Below are positions 24,571 to 35,835 of a stretch of 64,000 bases of DNA, one piece after another. The notes below the pieces were generated by a model. It was not told the DNA's origin, ran no database searches, and saw only the letters and a program-made list of their open reading frames with translations. The translations under genes were made by a program, and so were the position numbers. Within the stretch, counting starts at the first letter, position 1. Each line of letters begins with the position of its first letter. The stretch is from Desmodesmus armatus (lineage: Eukaryota; Chlorophyta; Chlorophyceae; Sphaeropleales; Scenedesmaceae), in the NCBI GenBank assembly GCA_007449985.2, contig VIIQ02000078.1:124001-188000 (forward strand), read 5' to 3'.

Positions 24571-27019
24571 ATGAGTCTTGACAGCATGCAGGCATGCTCA
24601 GCTACCGACGAAGAGTGCACCCAAGCTAGAGACTGGTCTCAGCTACCACGCGCGGCCCTCACACACCTCATGCTGCTGGCTGGCCAGTCAGCGAGGCACG
24701 GCAAGCACAGCTGTGCACTAGTGTGCAGCTCGTGGGCAGACGCAGTGGACGCAGCAGCACATGAATTGGACGTCTTCAGGTGAGTTGTGCGGAAAGGGTT
24801 GCTTGTTCTACAGTACTGGTGGTGGTTGGGTCAACATGTTTCCTGCGTTGCTTGCTGTGCTGCAGGTGTGCCAGCACTGACAGCCTGCAGGGCTGGCTGA
24901 TCAAGCACGGGCAGCACCTGGAGAAGCTGCGGCTGCACTCAGTCAGGGGGCTGTCTGTGCTGCCCTGCCCCCAGCTGCAGCACCTCGAGCTGTACAACTG
25001 CGAATTCGACCTGACAGTTGACAGCAGCGCATTCTGCAGCAGCATCAGCACGGCCACGGCCCTGACCAGCCTGCACATCAACAAGTGCAGGTTGATGGTC
25101 GACAACGATGACTTGCATCGCAAGTTCAACATCTGTGTACCAGACACCCACCTTCTTCTGATGGCGTTAGCACCCCTGACAGCCTTGCAGGAGCTCAGCG
25201 TGTGCGGTGTCACCGCTATGTGCGACGGTGACGGCCACCCGCCAGCGAACCTACCACTGAACATCAACGTCCTGCAGCCGCTGCAGCGCCTCACACAGCT
25301 GCACCTGCAGGTACAGACCAGCAGGGCCTGGGGCCCCGAGGGCGATTTGCGCAAGGGGCAAAAAAGGCTTCTGCAGCACGTCGGCAGTATGACAGACCTG
25401 CAGGACTTGCAGCTGGGATGTAACTACAACCGTTGGGAGAATGGATACTTGGATCTGGCAGTTGCGCCGCTGACATCTCTCACGAAGCTGCGGAAGCTGG
25501 GGTTGTTCGGGGTTGACCTTACAATCGGCCCGCGGACAGAGCCTGAGTCCGGCGCTAATGTTGTTGCGTTGCTGGCATGGGTGGCCAGGCTGCAGGGGCT
25601 GAGCAGCCTTCAGCTCAGGTCAGTGGCAGGGCTGGTTCCAATCTGCCCGGACGACCCCGACTACTGGGATATGCGAGGGTTGGGTCCAGCCCCTCCGGGG
25701 TACCTACAACTCTGGCCCCCTTCCACAGCCTACAGCGCCCTCACAGCCAGTAGCGCCCTGCAGCACATCGACCTGCTATATGCAGACATCAGCCAGAAGG
25801 GCGCCTGGCAGCATGCCTTCCCACGAGATGACTGGTCACCTGCCTCTACGCTGGAGGGCAAGTTCACCAACATCACCTCTCTGAGGTTTGGCGCACATCT
25901 TGATGGGTTTCACGCCCCTGCTCTCTACAGGCCTGTGGGTTACTTCATGCAATCGGTTGCTGGCAGCTGCCCCAACCTGCAAGAGCTGCAGGCGTGTGAC
26001 TTCGAGGACATGGAGCCATTTCAGCACCATACAAGCCTCACAAGGCTGACCCTGAGCATGAAGTATGCAGAATGTGAAGTGAATGTGAGGGGCCTAGTCA
26101 AGTTGACGCAGCTGAAGAGCCTGCAACTGCTACGGTTGACCTCCAGGAACTTGCGGGATGCCCTTCATGGCCTGGCAAGGCAGACCACACTCACCCACCT
26201 GGCTTTGGGCGGCGTTGCGGAGAGTGACAACACGCACAGCTACCGCCACATGCGCAATGCGCTAGACAGCATAGCAGGTGTGGCAGACCCGTATGTGGTA
26301 CCACGCACCCGGCAGTTTGTGGACGCAGACAGCAACTTTGGTCTCTACAAAATTGTGGACGCAGACAGCACCTTTGGTCTCTACACAATCGTGAGCAAGG
26401 TGAGTGGTGGCGTGCCAACATGAACATGCATGCTTTGGACATGGCTAGCCACTTCCGCCATGAAGCCTATCTTTGCTCATCATTTGGTTGTCAGCACCAT
26501 CCCGTCCCTGTTGGAAGTTGTGATGTGCATGATGGTATTTACAACATGAGATTTATGTGTGACACGGGGCCAGCCGCTGCCTTTGCAGAGTATCTAACTG
26601 ATAGCCTGTGACAATAAACTCACGCATGATGATCTTTGGTGCCCCGCCCCCTTCTGGTGCTGTTGCTGCCTTACTGCTACCTGCAGGCTCCACCAGGCAG
26701 CCCCTCAAATCTGCCGTCACAGCTGCAGGCAGTCCTCGACCGGATAGCTCAGAGTGAGCATGATGACGAACGCGAGCAACAGCAGCGAAAGCAGAATTTC
26801 GCCCAGAATCTGGCTCTTGGAGAGCGCCTGTTCCCTCTGGTGCAGGCCCAGCAGCCAGAGCTGGCTGGCAAGATCACGGGTATGTTGCAAGAGTTGGACG
26901 ACAGCGAGGTGCTGGTGCTGCTTGACAACCAGGAGGCATTGGATGCAAAGGTAGAGGAGGCTATCGAGGTGCTCAAGCAGCAAAATGCCTTCCTTGCTGA
27001 GCCAGCAGCTGCAGAGTGA
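24571..27019 (+). CDS. F-box-like / LRR protein fused to a C-terminal MLLE (PABC) domain
   Basis: Exons 24571-24779, 24866-26399 and 26687-27019 join in frame to about 691 residues. N-terminal F-box-like block: [15 protein letters not shown], then [14 protein letters not shown] region in exon 2 ([33 protein letters not shown]), ending with a two-fold repeat of VDADSxFGLYxIV. Exon 3 is Gln/Glu-rich and then matches the poly(A)-binding-protein C-terminal fold: [49 protein letters not shown] domains bind PAM2 peptides, and the only other well-known ligase carrying one is UBR5/HYD. No RRM exons lie nearby, so this is not a PABP fragment joined by chance to a PABP gene. The splice phase (0/0) and GTGAGT/CTGCAG ends support the fusion. 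Transcript evidence is needed to exclude two genes. Confidence 0.78.
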
Positions 27020-28099
27020 AGCAGTGTTGCAGTTTTTGTGGCAGCTGCAGGTGCAGCTTGCAAGGCATGGTAGCAACAGGCAGCATACAGCATTGGTGGC
27101 GGAAGCGGCATCGTTGGTGATATGTCAGCAGCAAGTCTCAACCCCAGTTCACCATGGTCTGGTGTGGCTGCCTTGCTCTGGCCTTGCACAGAAGGGAAGG
27201 CTGAGGACTTGAGTTGTGTGCCTTATCCGTTGGCATGCAGTACATCAAGTTGTGTTGTCTTCCCTACCATGCTGATAGCAACCTTCACGCTATGTCATGC
27301 CTCTTTCAAGGTTGTGTGGGTGGTCTTTTGGCATGTTGCTTATCATGCAGAGATGCTGGCAGCTGTTTTGTGCTTGTGCAACGGGGATTCTCAGTGCCCG
27401 GCTGTGACATGCTTGTCTATGCTGTGCTTGTGTTGACTTCACACAAGCCAACTGCCCATGGTGGTTGCGTGCGTATGGCATGTGGTGGCTCAGCCGCTGC
27501 TACAGCCACTGCTGCACACGTTGCATGTTCTGGCACTTGCCTTGTGCTTGGCGGGAACGCTACAATGTAGTGGTCTTCATGCGCCTTTTGGGGCACTGTG
27601 TGGTGGTGTCCCTGTGGGGGCCCTCCACGTCAACATCATTCCGTAATCGCAAGTTTCCCTCATGGTGTGGCACTGTCCACGCGTTTTTTGCATCCAAAAG
27701 GGTCCCACTTGTGTTGACTTGCTTAGGCCTTGCATTGTCAACACAGTGCTGTTGTGTAGGTGCGCTTGGTTGCTTGACCAGCCTGCAACGATGTTAGTGG
27801 TTTGCTCTTTGGACCTCCAAGTTCAACTTGGACGTCAGGTCCGCAAGCGGCTTGCGGGGGTGACTGTTCAGACTGCTGCATTGTGTAGTAGTTTGAGATG
27901 TGTTGTGTGTTTTGAGCCACAACCCCAAACCGTACAAGTACATGTCACCATCACAGGTGCACGGTGGGTCCTTCCCACTGGGACTAGGCTGGTGCTTTGT
28001 TCTTATACGTTGACTGGGGATGGCTTACAGGACGGCATGTGCTTGCTGGACGTAGGCGCCCTACTTGTCTTAGCGGCAGGTCCAATGGCACCTCTGTTC
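27020..28099. other. gene-poor stretch before the retroelement block
   Basis: No convincing exon was found. Part may belong to the non-LTR element, whose 5' end could not be placed. Confidence 0.35.
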
Positions 28100-28669
28100 G
28101 TGTACACTGTACAACCAATTGTGGTTGTCCTTGTGAGCTCACTCGAGTGGTTGGCGGTGTGCGTACGTTCAGGCCAAGGCCACTTGTTGGCAGCACCGGC
28201 AGCGATGTGCTGTGTGGACCTTGGCCCAAGGGCACGGTGCCCTGGTTGTGGCTTTGTGCAGCGTGGCCGTAGCCCTCACTCAGTTTGGCACGACGCACAC
28301 CAGAGTCGATGGCACACTACATGTGGCCACGGACAGCCTGGGATCCATGCACGGACTTGCCAAGATGATCTCTAGGCCTCAAGACCTGACAGAGCATCGG
28401 CACCGGCAGGTCCTTGAAGCCTTAGCCAATGCTGTACGGGATCACCCCGGTACGATCCACCTTTGGAAAGTGAAGAGCCACGCTGGCATAATAGGCAATG
28501 AGATGGCGGATGGTGCCGCCGTACAGGTGGCCCGCGGGGAACTACCTATTGATGCTCCACCCCCACATACATATGATGTACCAAGTAACTCGCGCATGCA
28601 GATGTATTGGCCATACAAGGAAGCAGACAAGGAACTGCCATCTGGCATCACCGTGACAGTCACAAAACC

Positions 28670-28989
28670 TGTTATGAGTAAGCTCGATACTTTATCTTTT
28701 GGTTGTCAACGGCCTGTCACAACCGTAATCCGGTTGGTCGGTCGAAGGCCAGTCGACCTTTCGGCATCAAGCACGAGCCCTGCGCTCATGCTCGACACTT
28801 CCAATTCCTTCTGGTTATCTTTCCTACATCATTTCCAGTTGTATCTGTTATCTTGTTCGGTCATTGGTAACCTCGTCGTTCACAGGATTCCCTGAGTCCG
28901 AGCCCAGACTCTCTTTATGGCATCCAAAGTCATAGGAAAGTCTAGCCTTGGCATGCACGCACTGACAGAGCGTTCCACAGCTCTCAACA
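28670..28989 (+). repeat. 5' LTR
   Basis: 320 bp with TG...CA ends, identical by eye to the 3' LTR. It interrupts the RNase H reading frame of the older element a few codons after ITVTVTKP. Confidence 0.96.
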
Positions 28990-28991
28990 AG

Positions 28992-29003
28992 TGGTAGCGG
29001 AGA
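28992..29003 (+). other. primer-binding site, initiator tRNA-Met type
   Basis: TGGTAGCGGAG lies two bases after the LTR and matches TGGTAGC.GAG, the complement expected from the 3' end of a green-algal initiator tRNA-Met (CTCTGCTACCA), with one mismatch. Confidence 0.7.
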
Positions 29004-29062
29004 CCTCGGTCTTCGTTGCCCAATTTAGCCCATCAGCTTCCCACTCGCCTTACAATCATCGT

Positions 29063-30004
29063 ATGGAGTTCGAACAGTTCCAGGCGCAGCTGTCGCAGCA
29101 GTCGGAGCATCTTCAACAGCTGATGCAACAGCTTGCGCTGGAGCGGCAGTCGCGTGTGCAGCTGGAACAGCAACTGCAACAGCAGCACGTGATGGCATCG
29201 GTGCGTACACCTAAGCCTCCTGAGACGGACGGTAAGAAACCCACACCGGAGCACTTCTCCGAGGCGTTCGAGGTGTACGTTGCGCAGAAGGGTGTGAATC
29301 TCAACAGCCCTGCAGCTTGCCAGCTTGCAGCAACCTTCTTGAGGGATGCTGCCCTTGATTGGTATGTCATTCACCAGCAGGAGGTGTCAGCAGGTAGAGC
29401 AGCACCCTTCACCAGTTGGCAGCAGATGAAGCAAGCCTTTATGCAGCGCTTTGCACCCTACGACACCCATGAGCTTGCACGCTCCCGGTTGGATAGGCTC
29501 CTGCAAACCCGCAGTGTTGCAGAGTATGCTTCGCAGTACACCGCCCTCATGCTGCAGCTGCCGGCGATGGATGAGGGCACCCGCATTCACTTCTTTGTGC
29601 GCGGCCTCAAGCCCGCAGTGAGAGTGCAGGTGGCCCTCCACCAGCCGCAGTCCTTGGACGCAGCCGTCAGCCTGGCTATGGCAGCCGACACCATGCTGTT
29701 TAGCGGTGGGCTGGCAGCGCTCAACCCCTTCGGCAGCTTTGGCGGCAGCAGCAGCGGTGGCGGTGGCGGTTACCGCAACCCAGCATTTGGCAGCAGGCCC
29801 AGTGGCAGCAGCAGCCACCCCGCCCCCATGGAGCTTGGGTCGCTGCAGCGTGCCCCACAGCGCAACCCTCAGCAACCCCCTACCAGCGGCAAAGTGCCCT
29901 ACTGCAGCTGGCATCACCGCCAAGGGCACTGGACCGCCGACTGTCGTCAGCGTGCTCGCTCAATGCGCACACAGCACCCTGACGGCAAGGCGGCCAAGCA
30001 GTAG
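29063..30004 (+). CDS. gag: chromovirus gag
   Basis: Capsid/nucleocapsid precursor. The frame is open from 28991; the Met at 29063 (MEFEQFQAQL) is the more likely start. A Gln-rich coiled-coil N-terminus is followed by the Retrotrans_gag core (ATFLRDAALDWY, FTSWQQMKQAFMQRF, YASQYTALMLQLP, FFVRGLKP). Near the end is one zinc knuckle with spacing C-x2-H-x4-H-x4-C (CSWHHRQGHWTADC), so the second Cys of the usual CCHC is His. Pol follows in another frame. Confidence 0.9.
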   Translation: MEFEQFQAQLSQQSEHLQQLMQQLALERQSRVQLEQQLQQQHVMASVRTPKPPETDGKKPTPEHFSEAFEVYVAQKGVNLNSPAACQLAATFLRDAALDWYVIHQQEVSAGRAAPFTSWQQMKQAFMQRFAPYDTHELARSRLDRLLQTRSVAEYASQYTALMLQLPAMDEGTRIHFFVRGLKPAVRVQVALHQPQSLDAAVSLAMAADTMLFSGGLAALNPFGSFGGSSSGGGGGYRNPAFGSRPSGSSSHPAPMELGSLQRAPQRNPQQPPTSGKVPYCSWHHRQGHWTADCRQRARSMRTQHPDGKAAKQ

Positions 30005-30053
30005 TTCGCTACTGCTGTGCTAGGAGTGGGCTGTACTGCAAGGCAAGTCGGCT

Positions 30054-33000
30054 TTGCCCTGCCGTAGCAGTATGGGAAGCCTACTAGGTTCCAGTCTTCG
30101 GTCTTCTAGCAGCTCAGGTTCCCCCCTCCCCGGTGTTCAGTTCAGCTGGCGTGCGGGGCAGTGCGCTAGGCCAGCTACTGCCCTAAGAGCTACCACCCCT
30201 GTCCCAGGCAAACCCAGCGCTGGTCGTGTGCGTAACAGGGACAGACAGGACTGGCAGCTTTGCCCTGAGGAAGCAGCAAAATATGCAGCGCAGTTTGGGG
30301 GCTTTCAGACAGCACTGTGCCAGGCAAGCCCAGGTGACCCGACTTGGCAGGCCAGCCAGTCTCGCCTCCGGCAGTCGTGCGCTGGCGAATGGGCTTACAG
30401 CCCTGACGCCATGTCCTTTGGTGACTTTCAGCGGCATCCCGAAGTCGCGGGAGACAACTATTGGATCTGTGCCCCTTTCCGCTCAGCAGGCAGCCTCCTC
30501 AAGCATTACCTCACACAGCGCCAGCAGCACAACAGCAGACTCGACGATACTTTCCCACTGATGGAGTCCGTCTTCCTGGTGCCGAAACTCACCAAGAAGC
30601 CATGGTGGCCCCTCACCCACAGCTTTCAGATCATCCATGAGTACCCTGCTGGTACTCCCGGCTTGTTTCAGGCGCCCCAGCCTGACGGCAGTTGGCAGGA
30701 CATGGGCCCACTCAGGTGGCCTGTGGTGGTGCTGCGGGATTCCCCTCTCCGCCTCAGGTCAGCTTCCGCTGGGCGCGGCTATGGCCCTGCCTTTCAGCCC
30801 CTTCAGGTTCCCATCACAGCCACCTCCACCCAGGGTCTCTACTACGAGCGCATTGGGAGGCCCACTGCGTCTCAGGTTGCGCCCTCACCAGCACAGCCCT
30901 CGCCTGGGTTGGACCCCATCGCCAGCACTGTTATCCGGCTCCGTGTTTCTGTTCGTGGACAGCATTTGGTTGCATTGCTGGATTCTGGTGCTACTGACAA
31001 CTACGTTGACACCAGGTGGGCTACGGAGTTGTCACTTCCTGCTACATCTGTTCCAGGCAAGTCTGTCAAGCTTGCCAATGGCATGTTGCAGGATGCATCC
31101 CAGCAAATTGCTGCATTACCTTTTAGGATTGGCTCTTTCAAGGATTCCCAGCCCTTTACTGTCACTGACCTGGCAGTTGATGACATTGTTCTTGGGAAGC
31201 CTTGGTTGACTTTTCACAATCCTTGCATTGATTGGCAAAGTAATCTTGTTGTTCTCACATCTAAGGGTGTTCAGCATACCCTGCCAACTGTTGTTGCTGA
31301 CCCCGAGGATGTTAGCTTGATCTCGGCTATGGCAGCAGTCAAGTCTGTTGAGCGTGGTGCATCTGCATTTTTGGCGGTTCTTACTGAGGTGCAGTCAGGT
31401 CCTGATGCTCCTGAACCTGACCCCTTTGCCTCAGCTGTTGCTGACATGCCTCTGCCTGCCTGCCACGGCAGTTCGGCCACTCAAGTGCGCCATGTGCTGT
31501 TGAAGCACAAGGGTGTGTTCAGCAAGGTCACAGGTCTGCCACCCCTGCGTGGGGTTGAGCATGACATTTTACTGCAGCCAGGGGCCAAGCCTCCGTTTGG
31601 TCCCATCTACCAGCTGAGCCCTTTTGAGCTGGAGGAGTGCAAGCGTCAGCTAACTGAGCTGATTGAGAAGGATTTCATTCAGCCCAGCAAGTCACCTTAT
31701 GGTGCACCCATCCTTTTTGTGCGCAAGAAGAATGGGAAGCTGCGCATGTGTGTTGACTACAGGGCACTCAACAAGCTCACTGTTAAGAATCGGTACCCTT
31801 TGCCTCGTATTGATGAGTTGCTTGACAGGTTGCATAATGCCACTGTGTTTTCCAAGCTTGACTTGGACAGTGCGTACCACCAAGTCAGAATTGAGGAACA
31901 AGACATTCCCAAAACTGCATTCAGGACCCGTTACGGTCATTATGAGTGGAAGGTGTTGCCTTTTGGTCTCACCAATGCACCTGCCACTTTCCAAGGTCTC
32001 ATGCATCATGTATTGCATGCGTATCTGGACCGTTTTGTCATTGTGTATCTAGATGACATCTTGGTTTACTCTGCTACTGAGGCTGAGCATGCCCAGCATC
32101 TGGATTTGGTGTTGCAAGCATTGGAGGAAAATCAGCTACATGCTGGCCTCACAAAGTGTGCTTTTGGTCTGAATACTGTGGAGTTCTTGGGCCATGTGGT
32201 GTCCCCAGATGGCATCCGTCCTGATCCGGCCAAGATCTCTGCCGTTCAGGATTGGCCTGCTCCCAGTAATATGCATCAAGTGCGGCAGTTTTTGGGGCTC
32301 ACCTCCTACTATCGGAAGTTCATTCGGCATTACAGCAGCATGGCTCTGCCTTTGACAGAGCTCACTCGAGAGCACTCCCCCTGGCGTTGGCGCCCAGCGG
32401 TGGAGCAGCAGGCTTTTGAGGCCTTGAAGCAAGCCGTCTCCACAGCCCCTGCTCTCGCGATGCCAGACCCCAGCCGCCCTTATCAGGTGTTCACTGATGC
32501 ATCAGGTTTTGCTTTGGGTGCTGTTTTACTGCAGGATCATGGTCACGGTCTGCAGCCAGTTGCTTACATCAGCAAGAAGCTGTCTGATACTGAGAAGCGG
32601 TACCCTACTGGCGACCGTGAAATGTTGGGTATTGTGCATGCATTGCAGCAGTGGCGCTGCTACCTTGAGGGTGCTGAGTTCACTGTGAACTCTGATCACC
32701 TGAATCATACATGGTTTGCAGCCAAGAAGGCTCAAAACATGTCACGTCGTCAAGCGAAGTGGACTGAGTGGCTTGAGTCTTACTACGGTGGTGTTGATAT
32801 TCAGTGGAAGGAAGGCAAGGCCAACCCTGCTGACCCCTTGTCACGTCGGCCTGACCTTGCAACCATGTCCACTGTACATGATGCTTCCTTTGTGGATAAG
32901 TTGCGTGTTGCATATGAGCAGGATCCCTACTACTTGCATGCTCCTAAGTACCTGAAGTGCCAACACGGCATTTGGTACATGCATGATCGCATTGCTATCC

Positions 33001-33728
33001 CCGCCTGCAAGCCCCTCAAGCTACAGGTGTTGCGAGAGTGTCATGACTGTCCAAGCGCTGGCCACTTGGGTGTTGCTAAAACCCTGCAGCGCGTTGCTGA
33101 GCGCTTCTGGTGGCCACACCTGGCTAGGACAGTCCGCAATTATGTTGTGTCTTGTCCATCCTGTCAGCTGAACAAGCCCAGCACACAAGCACCAGCTGGC
33201 TTGTTGCACCCTTTGCCCATTCCCACCCATAAGTTTGAGTGCATTTCCTTGGACCTTATCACCGACCTTCCACCAACTAAGCATGGTCATGATGCTGTGC
33301 TTACCATTGTGGACCGTCTCACTAAGTTTGTGCGGTTCATTCCCACAACCAAGGGTGCAGGTGCTGACCCCATTGCATCGCTTGTGCGCAAAGAGTGGTT
33401 TAGGACCTTTGGATTGCCAAGAAGCATTGTTTCCGATCGCGACAGGCGCTTCTTGAGCAAGTTCTGGCGTGCATTGTTTTCTGCATTGGGCACTGACTTG
33501 AAGTTTTCTACTGCTTTTCATCCCCAGACTGACGGCCAGTCTGAGCGTGCTAATCGCACTTTGGAGGAGTACTTGCGGCATTTTGTTTCTCCCCGGCAGG
33601 ATGATTGGGATGATTGGCTGGACTTGGCTGAGTACGCCATCAATGACTCTGTCAACCCAGCCACAGGTTACTCTCCATTTTTCTTGTGTTTTGGCCAGAG
33701 CCTTTGTCTGTGTTGGATGTTGCATTAG
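30054..33728 (+). CDS. pol: chromovirus pol: protease, reverse transcriptase, RNase H, integrase
   Basis: One long frame of about 1,220 codons, with the first ATG at 30072. Protease active site [12 protein letters not shown]; reverse transcriptase with [13 protein letters not shown] and YLDDILVYS; RNase H starting [14 protein letters not shown]; integrase HHCC zinc region (H..H, CPSCQ) and the DDE core with [16 protein letters not shown] and the [19 protein letters not shown] block. Pol is in a different frame from gag, so it needs frameshifting or reinitiation. It runs into a stop at 33728 shortly after [14 protein letters not shown], where the conserved frame moves to the next entry. Confidence 0.93.
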   Translation: MPCRSSMGSLLGSSLRSSSSSGSPLPGVQFSWRAGQCARPATALRATTPVPGKPSAGRVRNRDRQDWQLCPEEAAKYAAQFGGFQTALCQASPGDPTWQASQSRLRQSCAGEWAYSPDAMSFGDFQRHPEVAGDNYWICAPFRSAGSLLKHYLTQRQQHNSRLDDTFPLMESVFLVPKLTKKPWWPLTHSFQIIHEYPAGTPGLFQAPQPDGSWQDMGPLRWPVVVLRDSPLRLRSASAGRGYGPAFQPLQVPITATSTQGLYYERIGRPTASQVAPSPAQPSPGLDPIASTVIRLRVSVRGQHLVALLDSGATDNYVDTRWATELSLPATSVPGKSVKLANGMLQDASQQIAALPFRIGSFKDSQPFTVTDLAVDDIVLGKPWLTFHNPCIDWQSNLVVLTSKGVQHTLPTVVADPEDVSLISAMAAVKSVERGASAFLAVLTEVQSGPDAPEPDPFASAVADMPLPACHGSSATQVRHVLLKHKGVFSKVTGLPPLRGVEHDILLQPGAKPPFGPIYQLSPFELEECKRQLTELIEKDFIQPSKSPYGAPILFVRKKNGKLRMCVDYRALNKLTVKNRYPLPRIDELLDRLHNATVFSKLDLDSAYHQVRIEEQDIPKTAFRTRYGHYEWKVLPFGLTNAPATFQGLMHHVLHAYLDRFVIVYLDDILVYSATEAEHAQHLDLVLQALEENQLHAGLTKCAFGLNTVEFLGHVVSPDGIRPDPAKISAVQDWPAPSNMHQVRQFLGLTSYYRKFIRHYSSMALPLTELTREHSPWRWRPAVEQQAFEALKQAVSTAPALAMPDPSRPYQVFTDASGFALGAVLLQDHGHGLQPVAYISKKLSDTEKRYPTGDREMLGIVHALQQWRCYLEGAEFTVNSDHLNHTWFAAKKAQNMSRRQAKWTEWLESYYGGVDIQWKEGKANPADPLSRRPDLATMSTVHDASFVDKLRVAYEQDPYYLHAPKYLKCQHGIWYMHDRIAIPACKPLKLQVLRECHDCPSAGHLGVAKTLQRVAERFWWPHLARTVRNYVVSCPSCQLNKPSTQAPAGLLHPLPIPTHKFECISLDLITDLPPTKHGHDAVLTIVDRLTKFVRFIPTTKGAGADPIASLVRKEWFRTFGLPRSIVSDRDRRFLSKFWRALFSALGTDLKFSTAFHPQTDGQSERANRTLEEYLRHFVSPRQDDWDDWLDLAEYAINDSVNPATGYSPFFLCFGQSLCLCWMLH

Positions 33729-34351
33729 GCCCTGTCTTGGTGCCAGCAGCCCAAGTGACTGCTGATGACATGCATTCTGTCTTACAGCATGCCAAGACCA
33801 ACTTGCATGCCGCCCAGCAGCGTATGATGGCACAGCAAAATGCGCATCGTCGTGACGTTACTTTTTCTGTAGGTGACCTTGTGCGCTTGTCGGCAGCCAA
33901 CCTTGCCTTGCCCAGCACCATGAGCAAGAAGCTTGCTGCTAAGTATCTGGGACCCTTCCCAGTACAACAGGTCATCAGCCCTGTCGCATACAGGCTGAAG
34001 CTGCCTCCTACTCTCAAGGTACACCCTGTGTTCCATGTCAGTCTTTTGCAACCCTGGCACACACAACCAGAGTTGCCACACCCTGCTGTCATGTCTCGTC
34101 CTCCTCCTGTTGATGTTGAAGAGGACCGCTTCTATGTTGAGAAGCTTTTGGATAAGCGGCAGTGCAAGCGTGGTCGTGGTGTGAGCATTGAGTACCTTGT
34201 GCGGTGGCGTGGCTATGGCCCTGAGGATGACATGTGGATAAATATGAAGCAGATTGATGATGATGTTGTTGAGGATTATGAAGCCACCCACCATGCTGCA
34301 TTGCCTGTTGCTACTCGCAGCACGCGCCGTAGCCCTCGCAGGCGCCAATGA
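33686..34351 (+). CDS. chromovirus integrase C-terminus with chromodomain (frame-shifted from pol)
   Basis: Continues pol in another frame: [12 protein letters not shown], then the GPY/F-type module ([39 protein letters not shown]), and a chromodomain ([25 protein letters not shown]). Chromodomains of this class guide integration to marked chromatin. The overlap with the pol frame (33686-33728) indicates a single-base frame change near 33690-33700. Confidence 0.9.
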   Translation: MFWPEPLSVLDVALGPVLVPAAQVTADDMHSVLQHAKTNLHAAQQRMMAQQNAHRRDVTFSVGDLVRLSAANLALPSTMSKKLAAKYLGPFPVQQVISPVAYRLKLPPTLKVHPVFHVSLLQPWHTQPELPHPAVMSRPPPVDVEEDRFYVEKLLDKRQCKRGRGVSIEYLVRWRGYGPEDDMWINMKQIDDDVVEDYEATHHAALPVATRSTRRSPRRRQ

Positions 34352-34365
34352 GGACATTGGCGTTG

Positions 34366-34376
34366 AAAAGGGGGGG
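34366..34376 (+). other. polypurine tract
   Basis: AAAAGGGGGGG just before the 3' LTR, in the position and composition expected for plus-strand priming. Confidence 0.85.
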
Positions 34377-34381
34377 CGTGA

Positions 34382-34701
34382 TGTTATGAGTAAGCTCGAT
34401 ACTTTATCTTTTGGTTGTCAACGGCCTGTCACAACCGTAATCCGGTTGGTCGGTCGAAGGCCAGTCGACCTTTCGGCATCAAGCACGAGCCCTGCGCTCA
34501 TGCTCGACACTTCCAATTCCTTCTGGTTATCTTTCCTACATCATTTCCAGTTGTATCTGTTATCTTGTTCGGTCATTGGTAACCTCGTCGTTCACAGGAT
34601 TCCCTGAGTCCGAGCCCAGACTCTCTTTATGGCATCCAAAGTCATAGGAAAGTCTAGCCTTGGCATGCACGCACTGACAGAGCGTTCCACAGCTCTCAAC
34701 A
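34382..34701 (+). repeat. 3' LTR
   Basis: Copy of the 5' LTR with no difference seen over 320 bp, followed by the target duplicate AAACC. Confidence 0.96.
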
Positions 34702-35835
34702 AAACCCCTGCCAGACATGCAAGCCGCCCTTAAACAAGAGGCACATGCGGGTGCAAAGCTTGGCAGCGCGCCCAAAGATGGCATATATGCCTCCAGCTGG
34801 AGGAGCGTGGCCGACAAACTACATCACCCAGCCAGTCATGCATTTATGACCAGCTCCAAGGTGGACAGGTACACTCGAAAACTAGTGTTGCAATACCGCT
34901 GGGGACTGCTCCCTACCAACAGACTACTGCACAAAATTGGCAAGGCCCCAACCAACCAGTGTCCGCTCTGTGGACAGGAAGACGGAGGACACCACGCCAT
35001 CAGCGGCTGCAAGGAGCTGTCCGCCGCGTACACGCGCCGCCACAATGACGCCGGCACGGAAATTCGGGAAGCTATCAACAGAGGCAAGGAAGCAGGAAAT
35101 GTCTTCTTGTCAGACGTGGGTTACACCAGAAGAAAGGCCCCATCAGAGGTGCCGGAGGGCATGCAGCCACACCGCTTCATGAGGCACATGGACAATCCGT
35201 CCATGTTCAGCCACGACCTTGCGGAGGCCCTTAAAGGCTATCGGGACAGCGTTCCCGACATCATCATGCTGAAATACTTCCCAGACAACAACGAGTGGGT
35301 CTTCGACATCGTTGAAATCAAATACTGCCGGGACACGGACCCGATGCCGCAACAAGAAAGAGCGGCAGCACAACACGCCGCACTGAAAGAACTGATCTTG
35401 GCCCATGAGCCCACAGCCACAGTTCGCATCGTCACTCTGCTGCTAGGGGCATCAGGTATAATCTACGAGTCCTTCCCTGAAAGAAATGCGCGACCTCGGA
35501 GTAGGCGGCTCCGCCCTCACATCCCTAGCTCGACGCCTGCACCACATAGCAGTACGCAACCTCAAACTCATCTGGACACAACGCAGAGCCATCCTCATGG
35601 GCCGCAACAAGTGCCCAGGGAAGAAAGGCAAACGCGACAAGGGACGACGGCCACACAAGCAACACTCAAGGCCTACCCGCCGCAGCACAGCCCAACAAGG
35701 CACAAAGCGTCTCCTCGTCAGGTCAGAGCCGGACCAAAGGAAACGTCGCAAAAAGCGATGATTTACACTTCACACCCCCTCCATGCCCTCGGGCTGGAGG
35801 GGTCAGGTGGGGTGTGTGGTAGTCTAGCATGCTAG

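Larger units (their letters stand above)
28670..34701 (+). mobile_element. full-length Ty3/gypsy chromovirus with identical LTRs
   Basis: Two 320-bp LTRs (28670-28989 and 34382-34701) start TGTTATGAG, end CTCTCAACA and look identical base for base. The element is flanked by the 5-bp duplication AAACC (28665-28669 and 34702-34706). Internal order is gag, protease, reverse transcriptase, RNase H, integrase, chromodomain, which is the chromovirus layout. LTR identity implies recent insertion. One frame break near 33695 separates the integrase end from the chromodomain, so this copy may not be autonomous unless the break is a sequence error. Confidence 0.96.
28100..35835 (+). mobile_element. non-LTR retroelement remnant (RNase H, zinc knuckle, endonuclease-like), split by a chromovirus
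   Basis: The left part (about 28290-28669) encodes an RNase H-like region: ATDSLGSMHG, IHLWKVKSHAGIIGNEMADG. The right part (34707-35835) continues in the same frame once the inserted element and one target copy are removed. It encodes a C-x2-C-x7-H-x4-C knuckle (CPLCGQEDGGHHAISGC), then PDIIML .. WVFDIVEIKYCRD, a PD-(D/E)xK-like pattern. At about 35450-35490 the frame breaks; the better continuation is in the +2 frame (LARRLHHIAVRNLKLIW .. basic tail to 35761). No reverse transcriptase was recognised to the left, so the copy is truncated. The order resembles Dualen/RandI-type elements of Chlamydomonas. A relative lies at 45202-46779. Confidence 0.7.

Noticed and set aside
26636..27019. MLLE exon as a separate small poly(A)-binding-protein-like gene
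   Set aside because: Less likely than fusion: a good acceptor, matching phase and a homologous exon in the duplicated locus tie it to the LRR gene. It is kept as the main alternative.
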